IMG/VR virus record: IMGVR_UViG_3300005607_000048
Span: 1 to 27,992 of that record
Source of the DNA: a virus
Length of the DNA stretch: 27,992 nucleotides
Strand: one strand, 5' to 3'
Positions 13,500 to 19,969 of this stretch are shown here, piece by piece (the stretch's first letter is position 1; every line of letters starts with the position of its first letter). Both the position numbers and the translations under genes were made by a program. The notes under the pieces were generated by a model, which had not been told where the DNA came from, ran no database searches, and saw nothing but the letters and a program-made list of their open reading frames with translations.

Positions 13500-14573
13500 A
13501 TGCGTGCTGAACCCGGTTTCGCTCGGTCACTACGAGAAGAGTTGGCACACGTCCTGCCCGAGTTCCAGGAGCGCGTTCACCGGCCCGGTGCCCTCACCGA
13601 CGAGGAACTGATCCGGATGACGACGAGGCAGGACGCAGATCCTGCAATGTACCTGCCCGATCACCCTGATGCCAAGAGCGTCTACAGCTACGGCGATGTC
13701 ACTGCTGCTGACGAACAGCAGGGCGATGAGATGATCCAGAAGGGTGAAGTCGCTTTCGTCGTCCTGGCGGGAGGGCACGGCACTCGGGCGGGTGGCCCAA
13801 AGGTCTTCGCCAAGATCCCGGGCGTGGAGACCAGCTTGTTGGCATGGAAGCTGATGCAGGGTGGGGACATGCCTGTCTGGATCATGACGTCGCCCGACAT
13901 GCAGAACAGCGTCGCTCATCACATGAAGACGCTGGCCCTGTCACCACGGACCTGCGGGACAATCTTCACCCAGTTCGAAGGTTACAGGCTGACGCCGGAC
14001 AACCGACTCTCTCAGGTGGCACCTGGCGTCCCGGACCTGTACCCGCTCGGCCACGGGGACGTAGGACCTGCTCTCGTCGAGAACGGTGTCCTGGACGAGA
14101 ACCCTAACGTCAAACACATCTACGTCTGCAACGTCGACAACGTCCTGGCTTCGCCCCACTCCGGCTTGCTGGGCTTCCACAAGCGCCAGGGCGCCAACGT
14201 CACTGTCGAGGTCGTAGATCGCCAGCCTGGAGACAAGGGAGGAGTGCTGGCCTACGTCAACAACCGGTTGCAGGTCGCTGAGGACTGGAGGTTGCCTGCC
14301 GGCTTCGCTGACGAGGCCAAGTGGCACAACACCAACACGATGATCATCGACACCAGCGTGTTGAAGGCTCACGTCGACTGGCGCTGGCACCGGACTCGCA
14401 AGCAGGTCGGGACCCGCCTCGTCATCCAGCACGAGCGCTTGCTCCAGCAGTACACGGAGGAGTTCCCGACCCAGTTCGTCCATGTGCCCCGCCGAGCTCG
14501 CTACCAGTCGATCAAGACTGCTGACGACCTCGAAGCGGCGGGAAAGCTGCTGACCAGCTACAAGTACGCCTGA
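13500..14573 (+). CDS. UDPGP-family UDP-sugar pyrophosphorylase with tag-like N-terminus
   Basis: A 357-residue protein. The nucleotide-binding loop VVLAGGHGTRAGGPK at residues 87-101 is the GGxGTR...PK signature of sugar-1-phosphate nucleotidyltransferases. DLYPLGHGDVGPAL matches the PGHGD motif specific to the UDPGP family (UDP-glucose or UDP-N-acetylhexosamine pyrophosphorylases). IYVCNVDNVLA supplies the metal-binding Asp, and HNTNTMIID a later sugar-binding loop. The reaction is UTP + sugar-1-P to UDP-sugar + PPi. At about 357 residues it is shorter than cellular members. Residues 1-24 (FARSLREELAHVLPEF) resemble the other tags, with LRE and LPE sites. The UDP-sugar could feed DNA or surface glycosylation; no glycosyltransferase is seen in this window. 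Confidence 0.85.
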   Translation: MRAEPGFARSLREELAHVLPEFQERVHRPGALTDEELIRMTTRQDADPAMYLPDHPDAKSVYSYGDVTAADEQQGDEMIQKGEVAFVVLAGGHGTRAGGPKVFAKIPGVETSLLAWKLMQGGDMPVWIMTSPDMQNSVAHHMKTLALSPRTCGTIFTQFEGYRLTPDNRLSQVAPGVPDLYPLGHGDVGPALVENGVLDENPNVKHIYVCNVDNVLASPHSGLLGFHKRQGANVTVEVVDRQPGDKGGVLAYVNNRLQVAEDWRLPAGFADEAKWHNTNTMIIDTSVLKAHVDWRWHRTRKQVGTRLVIQHERLLQQYTEEFPTQFVHVPRRARYQSIKTADDLEAAGKLLTSYKYA

Positions 14574-14575
14574 GG

Positions 14576-14604
14576 TGTCAAAACGCCGTTGGTTGTGGTA
14601 GGGT
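14576..14604 (+). promoter_or_regulatory. Promoter before the membrane coiled-coil gene
   Basis: TGTCAA at 14576-14581, 17 bases, TAGGGT at 14599-14604 with TGG before it, 6 bases to ATG 14611. The -35 is not part of a stop codon and is the same as at 635. Confidence 0.6.
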
Positions 14605-14610
14605 GCTCAC

Positions 14611-15219
14611 ATGGAGCTCGTGTACCTCGGCATCATTTGTTTGACGCTCATCATCCTCGTCACCAACGTGGCGGGTCATGTCGCAGCGACCAAGAGGCGT
14701 GCCGCTGAGCTGAAGGCTGAGGTTGACAAGAGGCAGATCGAGTCGGCGTTCCCGCCCGAGAAGCCCGAGAAGCCATCGCTGGAACAGCAACAGTTCGACC
14801 TCAAGCGTGACCGAGAGCAGCAAGAGATTGACGCTCGGCGTCAGGCTGTCCAACAGGTCTTTGACGCGAAGAAGCAAGCGTTGGACCACGTGTTGAACCG
14901 ACGGGCAACGCTGGAGGCTCGCATCGACGAGGCTCGGGGGCGAGTGGTGGGCTATGCTGACAAGCAGTATGCTCAGTACCGCACTGACGCGCTTCACGCG
15001 ATTGAAGATGCGAGAAAAGAACAAGCTGAGCTTGTTGCGCAACAGGCAGAACTGTTGGACCTGATCCAGAGAGGTGACGATGAATCCCAAGTGGACGCCG
15101 CCACGAAGCCCGTTCGGGTTGATCCAGGAGGACCTGTGGCCGAACGAATGGATGATCCTGATTTCGTGCATGATGCTGAATCAAACGTCGAGGAAGCAAG
15201 TCGAGAAGGTGCTGCCTGA
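14611..15219 (+). CDS. N-terminally anchored coiled-coil protein
   Basis: A 202-residue protein. Residues 4-22 (VYLGIICLTLIILVTNVAG) are a single membrane helix at the very N-terminus. Residues 28-155 are a long charged coiled coil rich in Gln, Arg, Glu and Ala (EQQQFDLKRDREQQEIDAR, DAKKQALDHVLNRRATLEA). The C-terminus is acidic. Such Nin-Cout anchored coiled coils occur among i-spanins and scaffold-like phage proteins, but this one has no nearby outer-membrane partner. The last 140 bases overlap the start of the glycosylase gene in another frame, an unusually long out-of-frame overlap, so the acidic tail may be a late extension. Confidence 0.75.
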   Translation: MELVYLGIICLTLIILVTNVAGHVAATKRRAAELKAEVDKRQIESAFPPEKPEKPSLEQQQFDLKRDREQQEIDARRQAVQQVFDAKKQALDHVLNRRATLEARIDEARGRVVGYADKQYAQYRTDALHAIEDARKEQAELVAQQAELLDLIQRGDDESQVDAATKPVRVDPGGPVAERMDDPDFVHDAESNVEEASREGAA

Positions 15220-15511
15220 GTTCCAGCGCCGGTGGCCTGGGCCCCGGCAGTTCATGGAAGCCAATGTTGCCGACATCGTCAACGTCTGCAGGTCGCTCGG
15301 CTTCGCCAACCGTCGCACCGTCAACATGCGAAAGATGACGGAAGCGTACCTCGCCGGCGGGTGGAAGCACGCTCGTGACCTGCCCGGCATCGGTGAGTAC
15401 GGCGCCCGATCATGGGAGATCTTCTGCCAGGGCATCATCGGCGACGAGCAACCCAACGACCACGCTCTCACCGACTACTGGCGCTGGTACACTCAACGGG
15501 AGGCCAAGTGA
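15080..15511 (+). CDS. MBD4-like HhH-GPD DNA glycosylase (mismatch T/U glycosylase)
   Basis: A 143-residue protein. It begins KWTPPRSPFGLIQE, closely matching the WTPPRSPFNLVQE opening of the eukaryotic MBD4 glycosylase domain. This is followed by a WMILISCMMLNQTS helix, the helix-hairpin-helix LPGIGEYG at 101-108 and the catalytic-Asp segment NDHALTDYW (D127), equal to DHKLNKYH in MBD4. No Cys cluster for an iron-sulphur centre is present, as in MBD4. MBD4 removes T or U from mismatches with G. A phage version would limit deamination damage, particularly of modified cytosine. The start at ATG 15080 has GAGAGGTG just upstream and lies 140 bases inside the preceding reading frame; the match to MBD4 from the first residues supports this start. 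Confidence 0.85.
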   Translation: MNPKWTPPRSPFGLIQEDLWPNEWMILISCMMLNQTSRKQVEKVLPEFQRRWPGPRQFMEANVADIVNVCRSLGFANRRTVNMRKMTEAYLAGGWKHARDLPGIGEYGARSWEIFCQGIIGDEQPNDHALTDYWRWYTQREAK

Positions 15512-15846
15512 GCAACGCTGCAAAGATTCTGAAGGATGCCAGGGTCAAACCACCACGAGCACCACGCGCCAAGAAAGTCAAGGCTGACCTCGGCAACTTG
15601 CCCCTCGCGGTCGAAGATGGGAAGCTCAGGGTCAAGCTCGACGGGAAGATCATCTTCCAGCGGACGTTGGACGGCAAGACCAAGCTCCACGAGGGGTTGG
15701 TCAAGAGCGCGCCCGATGACAAGGGGATCATCACCGTCTGGGACGACACCAGGAAGCAGTGGTACGCCTTCGACCTGAAACAGGCCGACCACGTCAGAAC
15801 TGCCTCAGTCAGCGAGCTGGCGGAATCACCCGCTCGTGCACCATGA
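15508..15846 (+). CDS. Basic orphan downstream of the glycosylase
   Basis: A 112-residue protein starting at GTG 15508 within the previous stop (GTGA), with GGGAGG about 4-9 bases upstream. The first 30 residues are Lys/Arg/Pro-rich (ARVKPPRAPRAKKVKAD). A strand-rich domain follows, with regular beta hairpins (LAVEDGKLRVKLDGKIIFQRTLDGKT, GIITVWDDTRKQWYAFDL). Its position suggests cotranslation with the glycosylase, and its charge suggests nucleic-acid contact. No family recognised. The 3' end overlaps the convergent protease gene by 38 bases. Confidence 0.65.
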   Translation: MSNAAKILKDARVKPPRAPRAKKVKADLGNLPLAVEDGKLRVKLDGKIIFQRTLDGKTKLHEGLVKSAPDDKGIITVWDDTRKQWYAFDLKQADHVRTASVSELAESPARAP

Positions 15847-16693
15847 AGGCACGGATGCTGTCGGCCGGGATCAGGTAACCGGTGTTGGGGACCTGGCGAC
15901 TGATAGCGTCTGCCGTGCCGACGAGGTTTCCGTCAGCATCGAAGGCTCCACCGCCTGAGTTGCCGAACCAGATCGGGGCCGTCACCTGGATGACGGGGTA
16001 GACGTGGCCGTTGTGATCATCGAACTCGGGGCGTTGGGCTGACACGTACCCGTGGACGTATGTCCACCACATGCCAGCGGGGTGACCGACGACGTTGATC
16101 TCTTCGCCGTCATGGACGGCACCTGTTCGGAGCGGCGCGTAGGGGTGGCTGCCCGGTTCGCTGGCAATCACCAACGCGATGTCGTTGTCCCAGTTGACTG
16201 CTTTGACGACGGCGGTGTGGTATGTTTCATGCTTCGTGGTGATGTCGCCACGCAACGAGTAGTACAACGTCTGGCCTACAGGGTTCCAGCGCTGGTCCTC
16301 CTTCGTCGGGTCCTGTCCGTTGTGCAGCATCTGCAGGAGTTTGAGCAGCTTCGACGCTGGATCTTCGGGGTCAACGGGATCTGCTTTGGGCTTGCCAATG
16401 TCATCGACGCAGTGCGCCGCAGTCAACATCACGTCGTTGCTGACCCACACCGCTGAGCAGTACGCGCCGAGGATGATCTTGGCGTCTTCTGGGATCTCGT
16501 CAGGGGTGTCGTAGTGGACGGGCTTGTCATCGTCCTTGCGTTCCTTGTCGTACCAGCGGACCAGAGCGGGCGTCTCCTGTTCGAGCTGCTGGACCAACGC
16601 TACTTGTGACGCAGGGATCACAGCAGAAGTCTTCGACCAGACACAGCAGGCCGGCAAGAGTACAGCACCAGCCCACAGCAAGATCCGCCGCAT
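15809..16693 (-). CDS. Secreted trypsin-like serine protease, possible lipoprotein
   Basis: A 294-residue protein on the - strand. Residues 1-17 (MRRILLWAGAVLLPACC) are a signal peptide with a lipobox-like LPAC at 13-16, so the protein may be lipid-anchored at Cys16. The chymotrypsin-fold triad is present in order: H94 in TAAHC, D171 in DNDIALV and S246 in GNSGGG. The length is that of a single catalytic domain with no PDZ domain. Extracytoplasmic location suggests action on host envelope proteins, on competing phage receptors or on defence factors; this is inference. The start has AGAGGTG 4 bases upstream. Exported proteases of this type are rare in phages, and the gene is against the transcription direction of its neighbours. 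Confidence 0.85.
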   Translation of the reverse strand: MRRILLWAGAVLLPACCVWSKTSAVIPASQVALVQQLEQETPALVRWYDKERKDDDKPVHYDTPDEIPEDAKIILGAYCSAVWVSNDVMLTAAHCVDDIGKPKADPVDPEDPASKLLKLLQMLHNGQDPTKEDQRWNPVGQTLYYSLRGDITTKHETYHTAVVKAVNWDNDIALVIASEPGSHPYAPLRTGAVHDGEEINVVGHPAGMWWTYVHGYVSAQRPEFDDHNGHVYPVIQVTAPIWFGNSGGGAFDADGNLVGTADAISRQVPNTGYLIPADSIRAFMVHERVIPPAR

Positions 16694-16703
16694 AACGCAC
16701 CTC

Positions 16704-16743
16704 TATGATCATAGCTATACGTCTTGGGCGCAAGTACATGTAC
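16704..16743. promoter_or_regulatory. Divergent regulatory region with two perfect 10-bp palindromes
   Basis: TATGATCATA at 16704-16713 and GTACATGTAC at 16734-16743 are each self-complementary, and their centres are 30 bases apart. They lie between the divergent protease and Fpg genes. The left one contains a possible -10 (TATGAT, 16708-16713) for the protease. The right one overlaps the -35 of the Fpg promoter. They could be operator half-sites on one DNA face. Confidence 0.35.
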
Positions 16744-16767
16744 CGCGGTGTGACGCTGTGGTACAGT
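16739..16767 (+). promoter_or_regulatory. Promoter before the Fpg/Nei gene
   Basis: TGTACC at 16739-16744, 17 bases, TACAGT at 16762-16767 with TGG before it, 5 bases to ATG 16773. The -10 is identical to that before the Nudix gene at 670. Confidence 0.5.
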
Positions 16768-16772
16768 GAGTC

Positions 16773-17642
16773 ATGCCCGAAGGACCCGAAGTCAGGCGCA
16801 GCGCGGATTACCTCAGCAAGTTGCTGGTCGGAAAACATCTGCGTTCGGTGGGAGTCAACAGGAACCACGGCGGGAGCAACGGCGGGCGTTACGCCAACAG
16901 AGATCCTGAAGGGATGGCTGAGCTCAATGCCTGCCTCACTGGAACGCAGGGCCTGCGCATCCATGCCGTGGATTGCAAGGGCAAGTTCATGTACTGGTCG
17001 ATCGGGGACGGGTGGTGGGTCTGGTGCACCTACGGGATGAGTGGGCAGTGGACCACCCAGAAGCCTGACAAGCACACGGCGTTGACCCTGTGGGTCGATG
17101 ACGGCAACCGCTACGGCACCGGCTTGTTGGCGCTCAACTTCCGGGACCCACGGCACTTCGGGACGGTCAAGTTCGTCTATGATCCCGGCGATGTCCTGAC
17201 CAAGAAGAAGCTGGCATCACTCGGACCGGACATGCTGAAGAATCCGCCCAACGAGTTGGAGTTTCAGCTCCGGCTGTCCCGTCGAGCGAACAAGACGATC
17301 GCTGAAGCTTTGATGGACCAGAGCGTCGTGTCAGGCGTCGGCAACTACGTCAAAGCTGAAGCCCTGTACTTGGCTGAGATCTCTCCACACCGGCTAGTTA
17401 GCTCGCTCACTCCCAACGAGAAGAAACAACTCCGCCAGCAGATCATCAATGTGATGGGAGCAAGCTACAACTCGGGTGGAGCAACCATCAGCACCTACCG
17501 CAACGTTGATGGTTCGAAAGGTGGGGCCCAGAGGCGCTTTGCGGTGTATGGTAATCCTACGGACCCGATGGGCAACCCGGTCGTGAAGGAAGAGACCAAG
17601 GACGGTCGTACCACTCACTGGGTGCCTGCGATCCAGCACTGA
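16773..17642 (+). CDS. Fpg/Nei-family DNA glycosylase-lyase with zincless finger
   Basis: A 289-residue protein. It begins MPEGPEV, giving the N-terminal Pro2 nucleophile and Glu3 of the family. K71 in the KGKFMYW strand corresponds to the conserved lysine of the N-terminal domain. The helix-two-turn-helix is at DQSVVSGVGNYVKAEAL, followed by AEISPHR. The C-terminal segment GDGRTTHW-type (KDGRTTHWVPAIQH) aligns with the usual zinc finger, but all four Cys are missing, so it should form a zincless finger as in NEIL1 and some viral and plant relatives. The conserved Arg of the finger is kept. Substrates are oxidised bases such as 8-oxoG or hydantoins. An insertion at about residues 28-55 is extra relative to bacterial Fpg. 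Confidence 0.9.
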   Translation: MPEGPEVRRSADYLSKLLVGKHLRSVGVNRNHGGSNGGRYANRDPEGMAELNACLTGTQGLRIHAVDCKGKFMYWSIGDGWWVWCTYGMSGQWTTQKPDKHTALTLWVDDGNRYGTGLLALNFRDPRHFGTVKFVYDPGDVLTKKKLASLGPDMLKNPPNELEFQLRLSRRANKTIAEALMDQSVVSGVGNYVKAEALYLAEISPHRLVSSLTPNEKKQLRQQIINVMGASYNSGGATISTYRNVDGSKGGAQRRFAVYGNPTDPMGNPVVKEETKDGRTTHWVPAIQH

Positions 17643-17647
17643 CTACT

Positions 17648-17914
17648 ATGAACACGAACAACACGAACTATCCCTGCCAACCGCAACCCTGCAGGCACTG
17701 CGGCCACTGTCCCCATTGTGGCCAGCCAATGCCCGGCGTCGCCGGTCCCTACTACCCGTCGTGGCCGTATGGGCCCTACTACCCGCCCTACAATCCGCAG
17801 CCGATCTACCCGCAGGTGCAGCCCTGGCAGCCGTACCCCGGTGACATCTACATCGGTGACCCGCCCCCGGGTACGGGCCCGATCGTCACTTGCTCGACGA
17901 CGTACGTGAACTGA
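17648..17914 (+). CDS. Tyr/Pro-rich protein with Cys/His cluster
   Basis: An 88-residue protein of very biased composition. Residues 9-26 contain CQPQPCRHCGHCPHCGQ, six Cys and two His in a small space, enough for one or two metal sites. The rest is Pro, Tyr, Gly and Trp (YYPSWPYGPYYPPYNPQP), ending with a TCSTTYVN. The composition resembles extracellular matrix or spore-coat-like proteins and low-complexity scaffolds more than enzymes. It starts 5 bases after the Fpg stop without a clear ribosome site and overlaps the next gene by TGATG. Function unknown. Confidence 0.6.
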   Translation: MNTNNTNYPCQPQPCRHCGHCPHCGQPMPGVAGPYYPSWPYGPYYPPYNPQPIYPQVQPWQPYPGDIYIGDPPPGTGPIVTCSTTYVN

Positions 17915-18096
17915 TGCGGGAAGTCTGCCCGGACTGCAAACGAGAACTCGCTAACGAAGACGATGAGGGGGTCCACAACACCGGTGAGTGTGGTTGTGAG
18001 ACGGCCCGAAAGCTTTGCTGGCGAAGGTGGCACAGGAACAACGAGTGCCGCCGATACTCGATCTACGACCCTGAGTATGGTTTGGCCGGTGACTGA
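17914..18096 (+). CDS. Small Cys-rich zinc-binding-like protein
   Basis: A 60-residue protein from ATG 17914, overlapping the preceding stop (TGATG). VCPDCKREL gives one CxxC, GECGCETARKLC gives CxC and a further Cys, and NEC another, six Cys in all. The rest is strongly charged (CWRRWHRNNECRRYS). A single zinc-ribbon or treble-clef-like fold is likely. I do not recognise a family. It precedes the vWA gene by 12 bases. Confidence 0.6.
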   Translation: MREVCPDCKRELANEDDEGVHNTGECGCETARKLCWRRWHRNNECRRYSIYDPEYGLAGD

Positions 18097-18108
18097 AGGA
18101 ACACGCAC

Positions 18109-18894
18109 ATGACGAAACCCAACAAGACTGAGATCATCTTCCTCGTCGACCGCAGCGGGTCGATGTCGTCCATCGCCGCCGCCATGACCAGCGGCATCGA
18201 GGAGTTCATCCAGAAGCAGAAGGCGGTACCGGGCGAGTGCCTGGTGTCCCTCTACGACTTCGACGACGTCTACGAGACCAAGTACGAGGCGAAGACGCTG
18301 TGGAGCGCTCCCAAGTACGTGCTCGAACCCCGCGGCATGACAGCTCTCTACGATGCGATCGGCAAGACGGTCGCCAACGTCGGTGAGCGTCTCCGCAGGA
18401 CCCCCGAAGCGGAGCGGCCCAGCCAGGTCCTCTTCGTCATCGTCAGCGACGGTGGTGAGAACAGCAGCCAGGAGTTCCAGGGTGAGCTCGGCCGCAAGCG
18501 CATCTTCGACACGATCACCCACCAGCGCACCAAGTACTCGTGGGAGTTCATCTTCCTCGGCGCCAACCAGGACGCGTACCAGGTCGGCACCAGCCTCGGT
18601 GTCCACGCTTCGAACAGCGTGTCCTACACTGCGGCAGCGGGCACGACCAAGAGCCTGATGTCGAGCCTGTCGGCCAACGTCGCCTCGTACCGCAACAGCG
18701 GCAGGGGTGTCATGGAGAACCTGTACGACCAGGCGGCGTACAACGCAGCGTCGGGCGACAACCTCGGCGGGAACAACCCGTTCGGTGGCACCGTCCAGAG
18801 CGGCGTGACCAAGTTCGATCCCAGCACCCTCGCGGGTCTGGCACCCACCCCCGCCCCGGCTCCTGCCGACCCGGCGGATTCGTCCAAGAGCTGA
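18109..18894 (+). CDS. von Willebrand factor A (vWA) domain protein
   Basis: A 261-residue protein with a complete MIDAS metal site: D14-x-S16-x-S18 in VDRSGSMS, T78 in PRGMTALYDA, and D114 in IVSDGGENSS. The Rossmann-like vWA fold spans residues 8-190. The C-terminus is low-complexity, Asn/Gly then Ala/Pro-rich. No signal peptide is present, so it is cytoplasmic; it resembles TerY-type and other stress-associated vWA proteins rather than adhesins. Such domains act as metal-dependent protein-binding platforms, often with AAA+ ATPases; one lies at 24355, though not adjacent. AGGA 8 bases before the ATG is the ribosome site, and a strong terminator follows. Confidence 0.88.
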   Translation: MTKPNKTEIIFLVDRSGSMSSIAAAMTSGIEEFIQKQKAVPGECLVSLYDFDDVYETKYEAKTLWSAPKYVLEPRGMTALYDAIGKTVANVGERLRRTPEAERPSQVLFVIVSDGGENSSQEFQGELGRKRIFDTITHQRTKYSWEFIFLGANQDAYQVGTSLGVHASNSVSYTAAAGTTKSLMSSLSANVASYRNSGRGVMENLYDQAAYNAASGDNLGGNNPFGGTVQSGVTKFDPSTLAGLAPTPAPAPADPADSSKS

Positions 18895-18915
18895 TTCGAT
18901 TCCGTTCCTCCCAAC

Positions 18916-18950
18916 CGGGCCCGGGGTGCACGCTCCGGGCCCGTTGTTGT
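18916..18950 (+). terminator. Rho-independent terminator after the vWA gene
   Basis: A perfect 9-bp GC stem (18916-18924 with 18935-18943), a 10-base loop and TTGTTGT immediately after. It lies 21 bases downstream of the vWA stop and separates that operon from the SPFH operon. Confidence 0.85.
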
Positions 18951-18955
18951 ATGCT
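18950..18955 (+). promoter_or_regulatory. -10 box and ribosome site for the SPFH operon
   Basis: TATGCT directly after the terminator T-tract, then AGGAGA at 18970-18975, 4 bases before ATG 18980. This promoter gives a short leader with a Shine-Dalgarno site. A TGCACG at 18927 is the only -35 candidate at 17 bases and lies inside the terminator loop. Confidence 0.45.
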
Positions 18956-18979
18956 GGTCTCGCACCCACAGGAGACCAC

Positions 18980-19966
18980 ATGCTCTACCGAATCCTCACT
19001 CTCATCGCGATACTCGGAATCGTCGCGCTCAACACGGGCTGCGGCAGCCAGGACATCCCGCCGGCTCACAAGGGTCGCCTCTTCAACAAGACCGGCGCGG
19101 CAGCCTTCTACTCGGGAGGCAACGGCTTCGAGGGACCCATCCTGAACCCCGGCACCCAGTACACCGGCATGTACAACGAGGTGCGGACCATCGACTGCTC
19201 GACGCGGACCTTTAAGGAGCCGATGACGAGCATGACGAAGGACGGCGTCCAGTTCGCCCTCGACGTGTACATCACCTGCAGCGCCAACTGCGAGAGCGAC
19301 AAGGCGGTCGAGACCCTGCTCAGCAAGCTCGCCCCGGTCGGTGCGACGGCCGCGGCGGCGCCCGGACCCGGAGCGGGCAACGCGACTCCCGACGAAAAGG
19401 ACCCGGTCGAGACCGACCCCGACAAGGCAGTGACGTCGCGGCAGGTCTACAACACCTACATCAGGCCCGCTCTCGGTGAGGCGGTCCGGCAGGCCGTCGC
19501 CTCCTACGATGCGAATGACCTCAACTCCCACCGCCAGGAACTCTTCGACAAGATCCAGGTGAAGCTCACTTCGGACCTCGCGCCGCCTCCCCACAAGGAC
19601 AACGTGCCCGATGTGCCGGCACTGGTCAACGTGGTCAACTTCAACCTGTCGAACTTCAAGCTTCCGGACGAGATGGCACAGGCGGCCGCCGACCGGGCGA
19701 CCCAACAGGTCCTCCGCGACAAGGCCATCGCTGCCCAGGAGACGGTGAAGGCCGAGACTGACACGGCGAAGCTGGCCGTCGCCAAGACCTCGGCCGAGGC
19801 AGAAGCGGAAGCGGCAAAGATCCGCGTCATCGGGAAGGCGTTGCACGAAAACCCGGAATACTACATCCGTGACGTATACTACTATGCTGCCGACAAGGGA
19901 GGCAGCGTCATGCTGCCGGGGAACCCGAACCAGATTCTCCAGATGACGGTTCCGGCCCACAAGTGA
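18980..19966 (+). CDS. SPFH/Band 7 (prohibitin-stomatin) lipoprotein
   Basis: A 328-residue protein. Residues 1-21 form a lipoprotein signal peptide with lipobox LNTGC, lipidated at Cys21. The next 180 residues contain SPFH-type strands (KDGVQFALDVYITCSAN) and a helical IRPALGEAVRQAVASYDANDL. The segment VNVVNFNLSNFKLPDEMAQAA leads into a long Ala/Glu/Lys coiled coil (residues about 225-290), as in prohibitins and stomatins. These proteins assemble into large membrane-bound rings or cages that organise membrane domains and proteases such as FtsH. A lipid anchor instead of a membrane helix places this one on the outer side. An Ala/Pro-rich insertion interrupts the domain at about 113-150. It heads a tightly overlapped operon. 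Confidence 0.82.
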   Translation: MLYRILTLIAILGIVALNTGCGSQDIPPAHKGRLFNKTGAAAFYSGGNGFEGPILNPGTQYTGMYNEVRTIDCSTRTFKEPMTSMTKDGVQFALDVYITCSANCESDKAVETLLSKLAPVGATAAAAPGPGAGNATPDEKDPVETDPDKAVTSRQVYNTYIRPALGEAVRQAVASYDANDLNSHRQELFDKIQVKLTSDLAPPPHKDNVPDVPALVNVVNFNLSNFKLPDEMAQAAADRATQQVLRDKAIAAQETVKAETDTAKLAVAKTSAEAEAEAAKIRVIGKALHENPEYYIRDVYYYAADKGGSVMLPGNPNQILQMTVPAHK

Positions 19967-19969
19967 ACC

